Assembly: GCA_013288005.1 (NCBI GenBank)
Contig: JABDCS010000005.1
Coordinates: forward strand, 27,333 to 91,332
Source of the DNA: Chlamydiota bacterium
GTDB lineage: Bacteria; Chlamydiota; Chlamydiia; Chlamydiales; Rhabdochlamydiaceae
Length of the DNA: 64,000 nucleotides
Reading direction: 5' to 3'
Positions 35,884-44,305 of this stretch are shown here, piece after piece. Within the stretch, counting starts at the first letter, position 1; each line of letters opens with the position of its first letter. The notes under the pieces were generated by a model, which made no database searches, was not told the origin of the DNA, and saw only the letters and a list, made by a program, of their open reading frames with translations. The position numbers and the translations under genes were made by a program.

Positions 35884-37200
35884 ATGCAACCTTCACTTTC
35901 TTTGCATTACCAAGCGCGAGTTCCATCGCCTATTCGTTTAACGCAAATTGAATTTTTAAAGCGAAAAGACCATGTTGTTGCTATCAATACGGCCATAGGC
36001 AATGTTTCGCTGCCGATGCACCCCGCCATGATCAAACGCATGTTTTCATTGGGCGCTCATGATAGCCCCTTTAGAGAAGGCATTGTAAAATACTCCACTT
36101 CCGTAGGGGAAGTAGAAACTAATCAAACTTTTTTGCATCTACTGGCTAGTAGCGGATTTCCAACTGAAGGCTTGTTAAGTCAAATTACGGACGGTGGTAG
36201 TCAAGCTATGGAGTTGGTCGTACTTGGTGTATGTGGAACTATGGAGGCAACTCCTCGTCCCCTCCTTGTACTCGATCCTACATATTCTAATTATGGATCG
36301 ATGGGACAGCGAACAGGCCGATCGCTGGTAGCTGTAACGCGACATTTAGCAGAAGATGGCAAATTCAACTTACCAGAGTTGTCTGCTATCGAAAAAACCA
36401 TCCAAGAAAATAATCCTTCCGCTCTACTCGTCATCCCCTATGACAATCCGACCGGGCAATTTTTTCCTCAGCCTATCTTGAATGCGCTTGGCAAACTCTG
36501 TGTAAAATATAACCTTTGGATGGTCAGTGATGAAGCTTACCGCGAAGTCTTTTACACAGGGGATTCTGTAAGTAGTATTTGGGGCATATCAGAAGACGAG
36601 GTTCGAGGTATCCGCGGGCGTCGCATCAGTATTGAATCTGCCTCGAAAATATGGAACGCATGCGGATTACGGATAGGTGCTCTGATCACCGACAATCGAG
36701 ATTTCCACCAGCAAGCAGTAGCGGAAAGCACAGCTAACTTATGTGCGAATGTGATCGGTCAATATGTTTTCAGTGGACTTCTGCACGAATCCCCAGCTTC
36801 ACTTCAAGATTGGTTCAATCAACAGCGCTCTTACTATCGTCAAATGGCCAACGAAGTTACCGTAGGACTAAAAAAAGAGCTGCCCCAATTGATCGTTTCG
36901 ACTCCGGACGCTGCCTTGTATACAGTTCTTGATGTGCGAAATTTTGTGGAGAGCGATTTTGATGCTAATGATTTTGTGATGTATTGCGCTCAAAAAGGGT
37001 ACGCTGAAATAAAAGGATGTAAAAAAACTTTGTTGGTGGCCCCCATGGCGGGTTTTTATTCCTCCTCTAAAGCTGAGGCAAACCCTGGACGGACACAAAT
37101 GCGGATCGCCTATGTCGAACCACCGGACGTAATGTCCCAAGTGCCAAAATTATTTGCTCAACTTTTGCATGACTTTTTAGCCTTACAAAAACAATCCTAA
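35884..37200 (+). CDS. PLP-dependent class I/II aminotransferase
   Basis: The 438-aa product contains YDNPTGQFF (cofactor Asn and Tyr region), VSDEAYREV, and the PLP-lysine block SIESASKIWNACGLRIGAL. These place it with aspartate/aromatic aminotransferases of fold type I. Substrate specificity is not readable. The ATG at 35884 is used; a TTG at 35878 would add two residues. It stands downstream of the arginase/OCD genes and may belong to the same amino-acid-catabolic group. Confidence 0.9.
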   Translation: MQPSLSLHYQARVPSPIRLTQIEFLKRKDHVVAINTAIGNVSLPMHPAMIKRMFSLGAHDSPFREGIVKYSTSVGEVETNQTFLHLLASSGFPTEGLLSQITDGGSQAMELVVLGVCGTMEATPRPLLVLDPTYSNYGSMGQRTGRSLVAVTRHLAEDGKFNLPELSAIEKTIQENNPSALLVIPYDNPTGQFFPQPILNALGKLCVKYNLWMVSDEAYREVFYTGDSVSSIWGISEDEVRGIRGRRISIESASKIWNACGLRIGALITDNRDFHQQAVAESTANLCANVIGQYVFSGLLHESPASLQDWFNQQRSYYRQMANEVTVGLKKELPQLIVSTPDAALYTVLDVRNFVESDFDANDFVMYCAQKGYAEIKGCKKTLLVAPMAGFYSSSKAEANPGRTQMRIAYVEPPDVMSQVPKLFAQLLHDFLALQKQS

Positions 37201-37629
37201 CTTCGTCTCTTATTAAGAGGCTTCTTAGTTGGCAATTACTTCTGATGCTACTTTCTCGAATCGCCAAATATGAAGGTGCTGAGTAGCTTCTTCAATAGTC
37301 GTTACTTCTTGTTGTTCTAGCAATTCCACTATCGGTAATTCCGTAGTCCCCACGATCAATTTCGCTTGGGCAATTAAATAATTATTAGGCTGCTATAGGA
37401 AGAAGGTAACCTTCGGGTATAGCCAAAGCCCATTCCTTGCATTCTTTTCAATCCCCAATTTGGAACCATTTTTTTTCCATCGCATCACTGTAACTTTATG
37501 AACTTTGCCTCATTTAACAAGGACAGTAAAAAAAAATCCCAAGAAAAATTTTACGATTTTTGCAAGTGGATGTTTAAAAGATTGGCGAAAGCCTATGTGG
37601 ATTTATGCCTTCACCAATCTTTCATCCTC
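37201..37629. other. Interval with only a decayed gene
   Basis: The 429 nt between the aminotransferase and the metallopeptidase hold no intact gene. The minus strand retains a broken coding sequence (37225-37480); the 37498-37752 plus-strand frame looks like noise. Confidence 0.5.
37225..37480 (-). pseudogene. Short decayed coding remnant
   Basis: Reading the minus strand from ATG 37480 gives MEKKWFQIGD, an in-frame TGA, then KECKEWALAIPEGYLLPIAA. After a one-base frameshift it continues NNYLIAQAKLIVGTTELP and ends HLHIWRFEKVASEVIAN at the TAA 37227-37225. The protein-like composition across stop and shift suggests a recently broken gene of about 85 codons. I do not recognise its family. 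A sequencing error is an alternative. Confidence 0.4.
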
Positions 37630-39150
37630 TTAAAACAAAGGCGGTTCAGGAACTTTAGGAATCACGAAACGAGATTTATCATTTTCCCCGTTTTCCATTC
37701 CTTTTACCCCACGCTCAAGAAGGGCAATCGCTTTGTCTGTGGGGGTCTTTGACCATGTCGGATTTTCTCTATGCATCGTGGCAAGAAATCTTTTCATCTC
37801 TCTAAAAATAGAGGATATTTCCGCACCCTTTTGCAACCCCGCTTGGGTAGCAGCAGCCACCACATAAGCAGCATAAAAGCCAGGGCCTTTTAAAGTATCT
37901 GGCAACTGTCCCGTCATTCTAAGGATGGTAACAAGTTGATCGACAATGATTTGATCATGATCTCCCCAATTTTGCAATTCTTCTAATGCATGTCCTTGTA
38001 GGGATGCCAGTTTCGTCTGCATAATAGCTTGTGCGACAACTTCAGCAGAAGCGATAGCTTTTTGAAAAGGAACGGGAAAAGCTGTACGATTTCCCTGCTG
38101 ATCAATCAATTGCAAATCCCCATCATCTTTATGCGTTTCACTTGCAATTGTCTGGCTCCAGGAATCAGCTTCTTTAAAATTTAAGTGTTTGATCACAGCA
38201 GCAGCCAAATACCCTCTTAATAAGTCAATGGGATGGGGATCATTTTTAGACCCTGTGGTTCTTAAATGGCCATTGCCAAGCGCGCGAAAATACCCAATCA
38301 ATCCAATCCCTAGACTGGGGCCCATGTTCAGATACCCGCAAACATCAGCAGCGGTTTCGTCTATACAGCTTGCCCAATAGTCAGCAAGGGGCTGAGAATG
38401 AAATTTTTCCATCAAAGCTGCTCGTACACTTTTAGCTAATTCGTTTAGAAGCCCTGCATCAGCATGCGTGACATCATGACCGCCTGTTTCATGCCCTAAA
38501 GCCGACCAAGCCAGAAGTCCGCCTTTTAGTTGCTCAGGAGGCAAACTCACAACACCACATCTCATGCCGAGGATTTCTTTGGTGGCATCACCTGGCCAGG
38601 TGTAGGGTCCAAAATCTGAATTCCCAAATTTCACTAAAGGAGGAATAATTCCAAAAGTGGGTGGGTCGATAGGTTTTCCTGTCTGTTTACCCACACGTTC
38701 CTCGTCACTTAGAAAACCGTCATAGAGATCGCTCACGATCTCTTCAAAAGCATTAACCCCTTGATTAGCGGGATTTTTGAAAGACAAAATTGCAAGAGCG
38801 GCATCAGGAATGATTTCCTGCAATGTCGCTGTTTCTCCATCGGTCGGTTTAGATCCAAATATCTTGAGGTAGCGACTTTCTCCAAGATTTTGCAAAAACT
38901 TTAGCAAAGGCTTAGCTGCCGCTTGCTGATAGACAAAGGGCAATTTAGCGGTTGTCATTTGAAGATCAGAAATTAGCTGCGCATAATTGGTCAGATATTG
39001 ATCAAAAGTAAGGACTTGAGGTGGATGTGCAGCAGCCTCACGGATTTCTTGGATGCAATTGTCCAAATTGCCTATATCGGGTGAAGCCGCTTGAAGTAGC
39101 CCCACCATAGATAAAGTAAATCCCACAACATGTATTAGCGAAAGATTCAT
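37630..39150 (-). CDS. Exported putative zinc metallopeptidase (HExxH)
   Basis: The 506-aa product has a signal peptide (hydrophobic residues 5-21, cleavage likely after LLQAA) and a zinc motif HETGGH at residues 220-225. A second Glu follows in the downstream DETAADVCG (E265), the gluzincin layout. The rest is helical without recognised domains. Substrate unknown; export suggests action in the periplasm or the host compartment. ATG 39150 follows AAGGAG. Confidence 0.8.
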   Translation of the reverse strand: MNLSLIHVVGFTLSMVGLLQAASPDIGNLDNCIQEIREAAAHPPQVLTFDQYLTNYAQLISDLQMTTAKLPFVYQQAAAKPLLKFLQNLGESRYLKIFGSKPTDGETATLQEIIPDAALAILSFKNPANQGVNAFEEIVSDLYDGFLSDEERVGKQTGKPIDPPTFGIIPPLVKFGNSDFGPYTWPGDATKEILGMRCGVVSLPPEQLKGGLLAWSALGHETGGHDVTHADAGLLNELAKSVRAALMEKFHSQPLADYWASCIDETAADVCGYLNMGPSLGIGLIGYFRALGNGHLRTTGSKNDPHPIDLLRGYLAAAVIKHLNFKEADSWSQTIASETHKDDGDLQLIDQQGNRTAFPVPFQKAIASAEVVAQAIMQTKLASLQGHALEELQNWGDHDQIIVDQLVTILRMTGQLPDTLKGPGFYAAYVVAAATQAGLQKGAEISSIFREMKRFLATMHRENPTWSKTPTDKAIALLERGVKGMENGENDKSRFVIPKVPEPPLF

Positions 39151-39194
39151 AGCAAATCTCCTTAGAATAGGATGTTTTATGCTCTATTTAGACG

Positions 39195-40361
39195 CTAAAC
39201 TTTCTGTGGCGCTAGCGAAGAAAGCCGCCTAAATACCCCCAAACTCAATAGAGAAAGGAAAAGGATAGATAACCCTAAATTCCTTCCTCCTGCAAGAGGA
39301 AATTGACAAATCAACATACTAAGTATCGAGCCAATCAAACGATAGGAGAGTCCTAAGCTAGAAGATGCGGTTCCAACAGCATGGCCTATAAATGGACTGA
39401 GAGCACTAGCCGCCGTTAGCGGTAAAATAATTCCTATACTTGTATTAAAAAGAAAGAGGGCTCCAATGAAAAGAAGAGGTGAATAGGCCAAAGTCGCGCC
39501 TATACCCGCAATAAGTTGCACGATCATTCCAACGACAACTACCCGATTGATTTCCCAGCGAAGAACCATACGAGAGGCTAAGAATGCTCCCAGCATGTAA
39601 AAACCAATCATATAAGCAGAGTAGATACCCACTGTTATGGGATTTTTTTCCTGAAAAAATTCCATCATTAAGAAAGGAAATAAGCCTATATACCCATACA
39701 TCAAAGCATATGTCATGGAATGAGCAAACGCTGAACGGAAAAAGTCGGGATGTTTTATAACCTTAAGCATTTGCGGGAACACTTTCTTCAAGGACCAAGC
39801 TTTGGTTACTGTTATTGAACTTTCTTTTAAAGTGACCCATGCCCAGGGAAAGAGAATGACACCCAAGGAAGCAGCCAGCCAAAAATTGCTTCTCCATGAC
39901 ACCATCGTCAGATGACCACTGGAAAGAATCGCGATAATAGAAGCAATTCCTACACCAATCGCTCCATAAGACTGGACCTGAGCCGACTTACTAGGGGGAA
40001 AGCTACTCGTCGCAATAGCCCTTGATAACACGGGGCCTACGGAACTACCCATTCCTTGGAAAAAGCGAGCAATTAAAAGAATTCCCATGTGATCTGCAAT
40101 TGCACATCCGCAACTTGCGATTATATAAAGAATCAGACCACCTAATAAAATTGTTCGTTGGCCAAGTTGATCCGACAGGGGTCCCGACAAGAACTGCCCA
40201 AAAGCGTTACCAACTAAAAATAAGCTGATGGTAAATTGTATGTATGAAAAGTGTGTGGAAAAGTGATTAGCAATAAAAGGCAATGCAGGGGCACAGAGAC
40301 TGGCTGAAATCACGCCAATGGCTGCCATAATAGATAAAAATATAATTCGATTAACAATCAT
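39195..40361 (-). CDS. MFS multidrug transporter, Bcr/CflA-like
   Basis: A 388-aa twelve-helix MFS protein. Motif A region GPLSDQLGQRTILLGGL and the early CAPALPFIANHF resemble the Bcr/CflA drug-efflux group. Start 40361 (MIVNRII) is preferred to the open frame to 40391, which would run into the divergent folC start at 40380. Substrate unknown. Good candidate for export of small molecules. Confidence 0.85.
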   Translation of the reverse strand: MIVNRIIFLSIMAAIGVISASLCAPALPFIANHFSTHFSYIQFTISLFLVGNAFGQFLSGPLSDQLGQRTILLGGLILYIIASCGCAIADHMGILLIARFFQGMGSSVGPVLSRAIATSSFPPSKSAQVQSYGAIGVGIASIIAILSSGHLTMVSWRSNFWLAASLGVILFPWAWVTLKESSITVTKAWSLKKVFPQMLKVIKHPDFFRSAFAHSMTYALMYGYIGLFPFLMMEFFQEKNPITVGIYSAYMIGFYMLGAFLASRMVLRWEINRVVVVGMIVQLIAGIGATLAYSPLLFIGALFLFNTSIGIILPLTAASALSPFIGHAVGTASSSLGLSYRLIGSILSMLICQFPLAGGRNLGLSILFLSLLSLGVFRRLSSLAPQKV

Positions 40362-40379
40362 CAGGTTATCCCATAGGTT

Positions 40380-41627
40380 ATGAATTCTCACTCTTATGAA
40401 GAAGTTTTAGAAAAAGTTTTTGTACTTTCTAAAGTAAGAGGTATGAATAGAAGCCTCACAAATATAAGAAGACTTTGCAAAATTTACAATCATCCTGAGA
40501 GGGCTTACCCAACGATTCATGTCGCGGGGACAAATGGGAAGGGATCTGTCTGTACAAAAATTGCTGCAGCGCTAAGCGAGCAAGGCTATGTTACAGGACT
40601 TTATACATCCCCTCACATTGCGAGCTTCCGCGAACGAATTCGATTGAATGGTCAAATGATTGCGGAAGAGGAAGTTGCCGCTCTTTTTAGTGAGATCCAA
40701 AAAATTATTATAGAGTCTGACATAGCAGCTACTTTTTTTGAAACTGCAACCCTTTTGGCTTTTCTCTACTTTCAACGCAAAAAAGTGGATATTGCCGTAA
40801 TCGAAACAGGGCTAGGAGGGACTTGGGATGCGACAAATGTCATCCATCCCCTAATCTCGGTAATTACTTCAATCGGAGATGATCACAAGGATATTTTAGG
40901 AGGATCCTTAGAAAAAATTGCAGAAGCCAAAGCAGGAATAATTAAGGAAAATGTCCCCTTAGTTATTGGACCCGATGTTCCTTATTCTTTCATGCAAGAA
41001 GCTGCAGCTAAATGTAAAAGCCCCCTCTATCAAAGTACCTTCCACAATCAGGACTTTGACTGTGAAAACACTGAAATCGCTCGCCTTGTACTATCCATCA
41101 CGGACTCCACCTTTCCCCTTTCTGAGTCCGCTATTCATACAGGTTTAAAAGCAAAACCTTTATGCCGATTCGAACAGTATACAGGAGATAAGGAGATCAT
41201 TTTTGACGTTGCCCACAACATTCATGCTTTTAGAAAGCTTCTGGGCATGCTGGCGCACAAGTACCCTCAACATGATTATCGATTTGTTGTAGGGTTTTCA
41301 AAAGACAAAGAAATTGAAGAGAGCGCGCGCTTGATTCAGGATAAAGCCTACGCGATTCATTTGGTTAGCGGGGCACACCCCCGCTTAGCCCCTTTAGAAG
41401 ACATTCAAAAGGCATTTGCTATCACTAAAGGCAACGTCTACATAGAAAAATCCATTGATGAGGGTGTTCAAAACGCCCTTTCAGCATGTACTTGTCGACC
41501 AGAGGTCGTAGTAATTGCGGGGTCATTTTTCCTTATGCTAGAGGCCAGAAAAGCTTTAGGATTGCCAACACCAGAGGACCCGCATACCTGGTATGATCCC
41601 TTACGTGTAGTAACGGCAAAAGATTAG
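40380..41627 (+). CDS. folC: Bifunctional folylpolyglutamate/dihydrofolate synthase
   Basis: Adds glutamate to dihydropteroate and to folates. The 415-aa product has the Mur-ligase ATP loop HVAGTNGKGSVCTK (about residues 48-61), YTSPHIASFRERIRLNG, ETGLGGTWDATNVI and FDVAHNIHAF, all family-specific. Divergent from the MFS gene with under 20 nt between starts, so the promoters must overlap one or other coding region or lie within the neighbour. Confidence 0.95.
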   Translation: MNSHSYEEVLEKVFVLSKVRGMNRSLTNIRRLCKIYNHPERAYPTIHVAGTNGKGSVCTKIAAALSEQGYVTGLYTSPHIASFRERIRLNGQMIAEEEVAALFSEIQKIIIESDIAATFFETATLLAFLYFQRKKVDIAVIETGLGGTWDATNVIHPLISVITSIGDDHKDILGGSLEKIAEAKAGIIKENVPLVIGPDVPYSFMQEAAAKCKSPLYQSTFHNQDFDCENTEIARLVLSITDSTFPLSESAIHTGLKAKPLCRFEQYTGDKEIIFDVAHNIHAFRKLLGMLAHKYPQHDYRFVVGFSKDKEIEESARLIQDKAYAIHLVSGAHPRLAPLEDIQKAFAITKGNVYIEKSIDEGVQNALSACTCRPEVVVIAGSFFLMLEARKALGLPTPEDPHTWYDPLRVVTAKD

Positions 41628-41683
41628 GTAATGTTACCCGGCACTCCCCTCTTCCCCTAGCTAGCGAATCAATGCGATTTCAA

Positions 41684-42127
41684 CTATTCTACGTAAGAGT
41701 TTATAAGCTGCAGAACGCCCAAAGGAGCAGCCGCTAATTCTGGAACTTGACGCATAGTGGGCACAATGTAACGCACTCTAAGAACGGCAGCAATTCTAGC
41801 ATCAAGATTCTTCATTTTCAGTTTCAATGAATCTATAGCTTTTAGCATATCTTCATAAGCTTCTATTGCCTGTAGCGTGTGTGAATCAGAAAGTACGTTC
41901 CATGCATCAATGGACATGCCCATTAATTGAGCCCAATGAACGCCATAATTTTCCTTGTTTGCTAGCTTTCCTCTAATAAGATCTTCTTTTAGATTAGCCC
42001 TTTGTATAGCTTCTTTAATCCCTTTTTGAAGTTTGTTTTTTTTAGACGATAAGGATTTCAATAAAGGTGTCGTTTCTCCCACATTAGGTAAATTCATATT
42101 CATATTATAACGATGAGAAATTGACAT
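41684..42127 (-). CDS. Hypothetical helical protein
   Basis: A 147-aa protein without signal peptide, with helical, Leu/Lys-rich central part (KLQKGIKEAIQRANLKEDLI, SLKLKMKNLDARIAAVL). ATG 42127 has AGGAATAAGC upstream. No family recognised. Flanked by AT-rich DNA (42128-42345) and lacks operon neighbours; could be a small secreted effector, but nothing in the sequence shows it. Confidence 0.7.
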   Translation of the reverse strand: MSISHRYNMNMNLPNVGETTPLLKSLSSKKNKLQKGIKEAIQRANLKEDLIRGKLANKENYGVHWAQLMGMSIDAWNVLSDSHTLQAIEAYEDMLKAIDSLKLKMKNLDARIAAVLRVRYIVPTMRQVPELAAAPLGVLQLINSYVE

Positions 42128-42345
42128 GCTTATTCCTAAATTAAATAAATAAAACTATTAATAAAATTATACCCAATTTTTTAATTAATTAAAACAAACA
42201 AAAAAATATATTATTTATGATAGTATTATTTTAAAAAATTACATATCTAAGTATTTAAACTATATATAGTTAATAAGAAATTAAAAGAGCGTAATTACGC
42301 TAGAGAAGAGGCGAGGAAAGGAAAATTTTTTTGAAAATTGCCCAT

Positions 42346-42385
42346 AAACAAAAACCCACCCTCATAGCGTCCTAAAAAGGTGGGT
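42346..42385 (-). terminator. Terminator of the sedolisin gene
   Basis: Stem ACCCACC (42354-42360) with GGTGGGT (42379-42385), followed on the minus strand by a T-run. Seventeen nt past the stop at 42402. Confidence 0.8.
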
Positions 42386-42401
42386 ATCAATCAAATAGGG
42401 A

Positions 42402-44114
42402 TTACTTAGCCGCAGCGCCCGTTAGTGTGTTGAATAACTCAGCGCCATTAAAGCTCCCCCAACCGGAAGCATTGTCGTACCCTTTATGGGCTTGGTAATG
42501 CAAATTATCTCCGGTGGCTACATCATGAAAATTATTTGTATAAGTAGCTCCTTTTCCTATCTTATAAAACTTATTGTTTGGAAAACCTAAGACGGGTTTT
42601 TGATTGGCTACGAGTTGCTGGTTTACGCGAGCTACGAAAGCTGCCCAAAGAGGAGCTGCACAACTTGTACCCCCAAACACAACCCACTTTCCTCCATGGA
42701 AAATAGAATAACCAGAATTTGTGTCGGAATTAAGAGCCACGTCCGGCACATTTCGATGAGTAGTGGAAGCTAATCCCCGTACATTTTTTTGCCAGTTTGG
42801 CAGCGGCCAAACTGTGCTTACTCCCCCACCACCTGCTCCTCTTCCTAGTCCATTATTCCATACTTGCTCCGCAACATAAGCTCCCGTTGCTGGATTTACA
42901 GTAAGTTTTGTCCCTCCCACACCAACAACTTTAGGTTGTGAAGCAGGATCGTCCACTACAAGATCCTGTGAAGTCGGGAAATTATCAAAAGCCCCACTAT
43001 CTCCGGCAGCTGCGAAAATAGTTTGTCCATGGGCAGCCATTTGTTGGAATATTGCAGATTCAGCCTGAAGAAATTGTGGGCTGGATAAATTTTCTCCCAA
43101 TCCCCATGAAGTACTTACCTGCTTGGCTAAGTTATCTGTGGCAATACGATTATAGGTATGGAGTACACCCTGACCCGAATTGGGGCCTTCATAAACTAAA
43201 ATTTGGCTTTCTGGAGCTATGGCAAGCGCTAGCTCAATGTCCAATGTAACTTCAGGATTTATGCCACCCGATGGTCCACTATCGACCACAATGTTTTTCA
43301 ATTGTGCATTAGGCAATCCAAACTGCTTCGTATAGGTGTTGATATCACTCACCTGATAACCCCCTAATTCAAAGAGAGCAATAGCCTGTCCAGTACCTTT
43401 TGCTGATACTTCATTCAAGTTATAAGCGAGTAAAATATCAGTGGGAGCATACCCTCCGGCAGGGCCTGAAGGATGGGCATTGGGTGTGGTGTCCGCTATT
43501 AGGATTTTTTCTGTTATTTCTTTTTGTCGATTGAAGGAACGCCAAATAGCATGATTATCTAAACCCACTATACCATCGATGAGAGATGTAACATATGTAG
43601 GGACTTCTGGATCTCGATCGGGAGCATAAAATACGCGACCATCATGTTTTTGGTATTGATGTAGCTGCAAATCAAAGGCAGCTTCGATCGTATCTGTAGG
43701 ACCAGAAACATGTAACAGGAGGCGATTCGAATGCGTTCCTGTAATTTTAAGGCCTAGACCATTGGCGTAAGCGATCACAGTATTATAATCTTCTTCTGTT
43801 GGCGAAAATCGTTCAGCAAATTCTTCCGAAGTCAAATACTTACCAAAGTCTTCATGGTTGGGATTGTAGAGATGATCTAACAACTCTTCTAATTCTTTCT
43901 GATTACGCAACGGCAATGTGAAAGTTATCGGAATATGAATAGAACCATCTAGTTTTTTTAAAAACGTGGCTTCAGTGACCGCATTCGTAGGAATGTGATT
44001 AGCTAATCTTTTTGGGGTATGATCGACTCCTCTATACTGGCTTGCGCTCAACTGAAGGCTAAAAGCCAAAGCGACTAAAGTACACTTAAAAAACCGCGAG
44101 AAATAATCATGCAT
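42402..44114 (-). CDS. Sedolisin (S53) serine-carboxyl peptidase with pro-domain
   Basis: An exported acid protease of the kumamolisin type, 570 aa. Signal peptide (residues 8-24), pro-domain about 40-195 (SEEFAERFSPTEEDY is the typical pro-kumamolisin block), then the catalytic domain. Active-site features: PEVTLDIELALAIAPES (Glu and Asp), an oxyanion Asp in AAGDSGAFDN and the Ser in GGTSCAAPLWAA. The C-terminal FHDVATGDN...GYDNASGWGS segment is the calcium site. SD GAGGGG precedes ATG 44114. Sedolisins work at low pH, so use in an acidic host vacuole is a plausible inference. Confidence 0.95.
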   Translation of the reverse strand: MHDYFSRFFKCTLVALAFSLQLSASQYRGVDHTPKRLANHIPTNAVTEATFLKKLDGSIHIPITFTLPLRNQKELEELLDHLYNPNHEDFGKYLTSEEFAERFSPTEEDYNTVIAYANGLGLKITGTHSNRLLLHVSGPTDTIEAAFDLQLHQYQKHDGRVFYAPDRDPEVPTYVTSLIDGIVGLDNHAIWRSFNRQKEITEKILIADTTPNAHPSGPAGGYAPTDILLAYNLNEVSAKGTGQAIALFELGGYQVSDINTYTKQFGLPNAQLKNIVVDSGPSGGINPEVTLDIELALAIAPESQILVYEGPNSGQGVLHTYNRIATDNLAKQVSTSWGLGENLSSPQFLQAESAIFQQMAAHGQTIFAAAGDSGAFDNFPTSQDLVVDDPASQPKVVGVGGTKLTVNPATGAYVAEQVWNNGLGRGAGGGGVSTVWPLPNWQKNVRGLASTTHRNVPDVALNSDTNSGYSIFHGGKWVVFGGTSCAAPLWAAFVARVNQQLVANQKPVLGFPNNKFYKIGKGATYTNNFHDVATGDNLHYQAHKGYDNASGWGSFNGAELFNTLTGAAAK

Positions 44115-44305
44115 ATAGAATCCCCTCTGTTGTTTTGAAAAAAAACTATTTATCCAGAAGCATTCAAAACCTAAGACACCGATTTTTTTTTTGCAACCTT
44201 TTAGAGGATACTTTAGTTATCGAAACGGTGAAGAACTTTTAATTGGTTGAAAAGGCAATTTGCGCTATGAGACGACAAAAAAAGCTACTATTCATTTAGG
44301 AGTAT

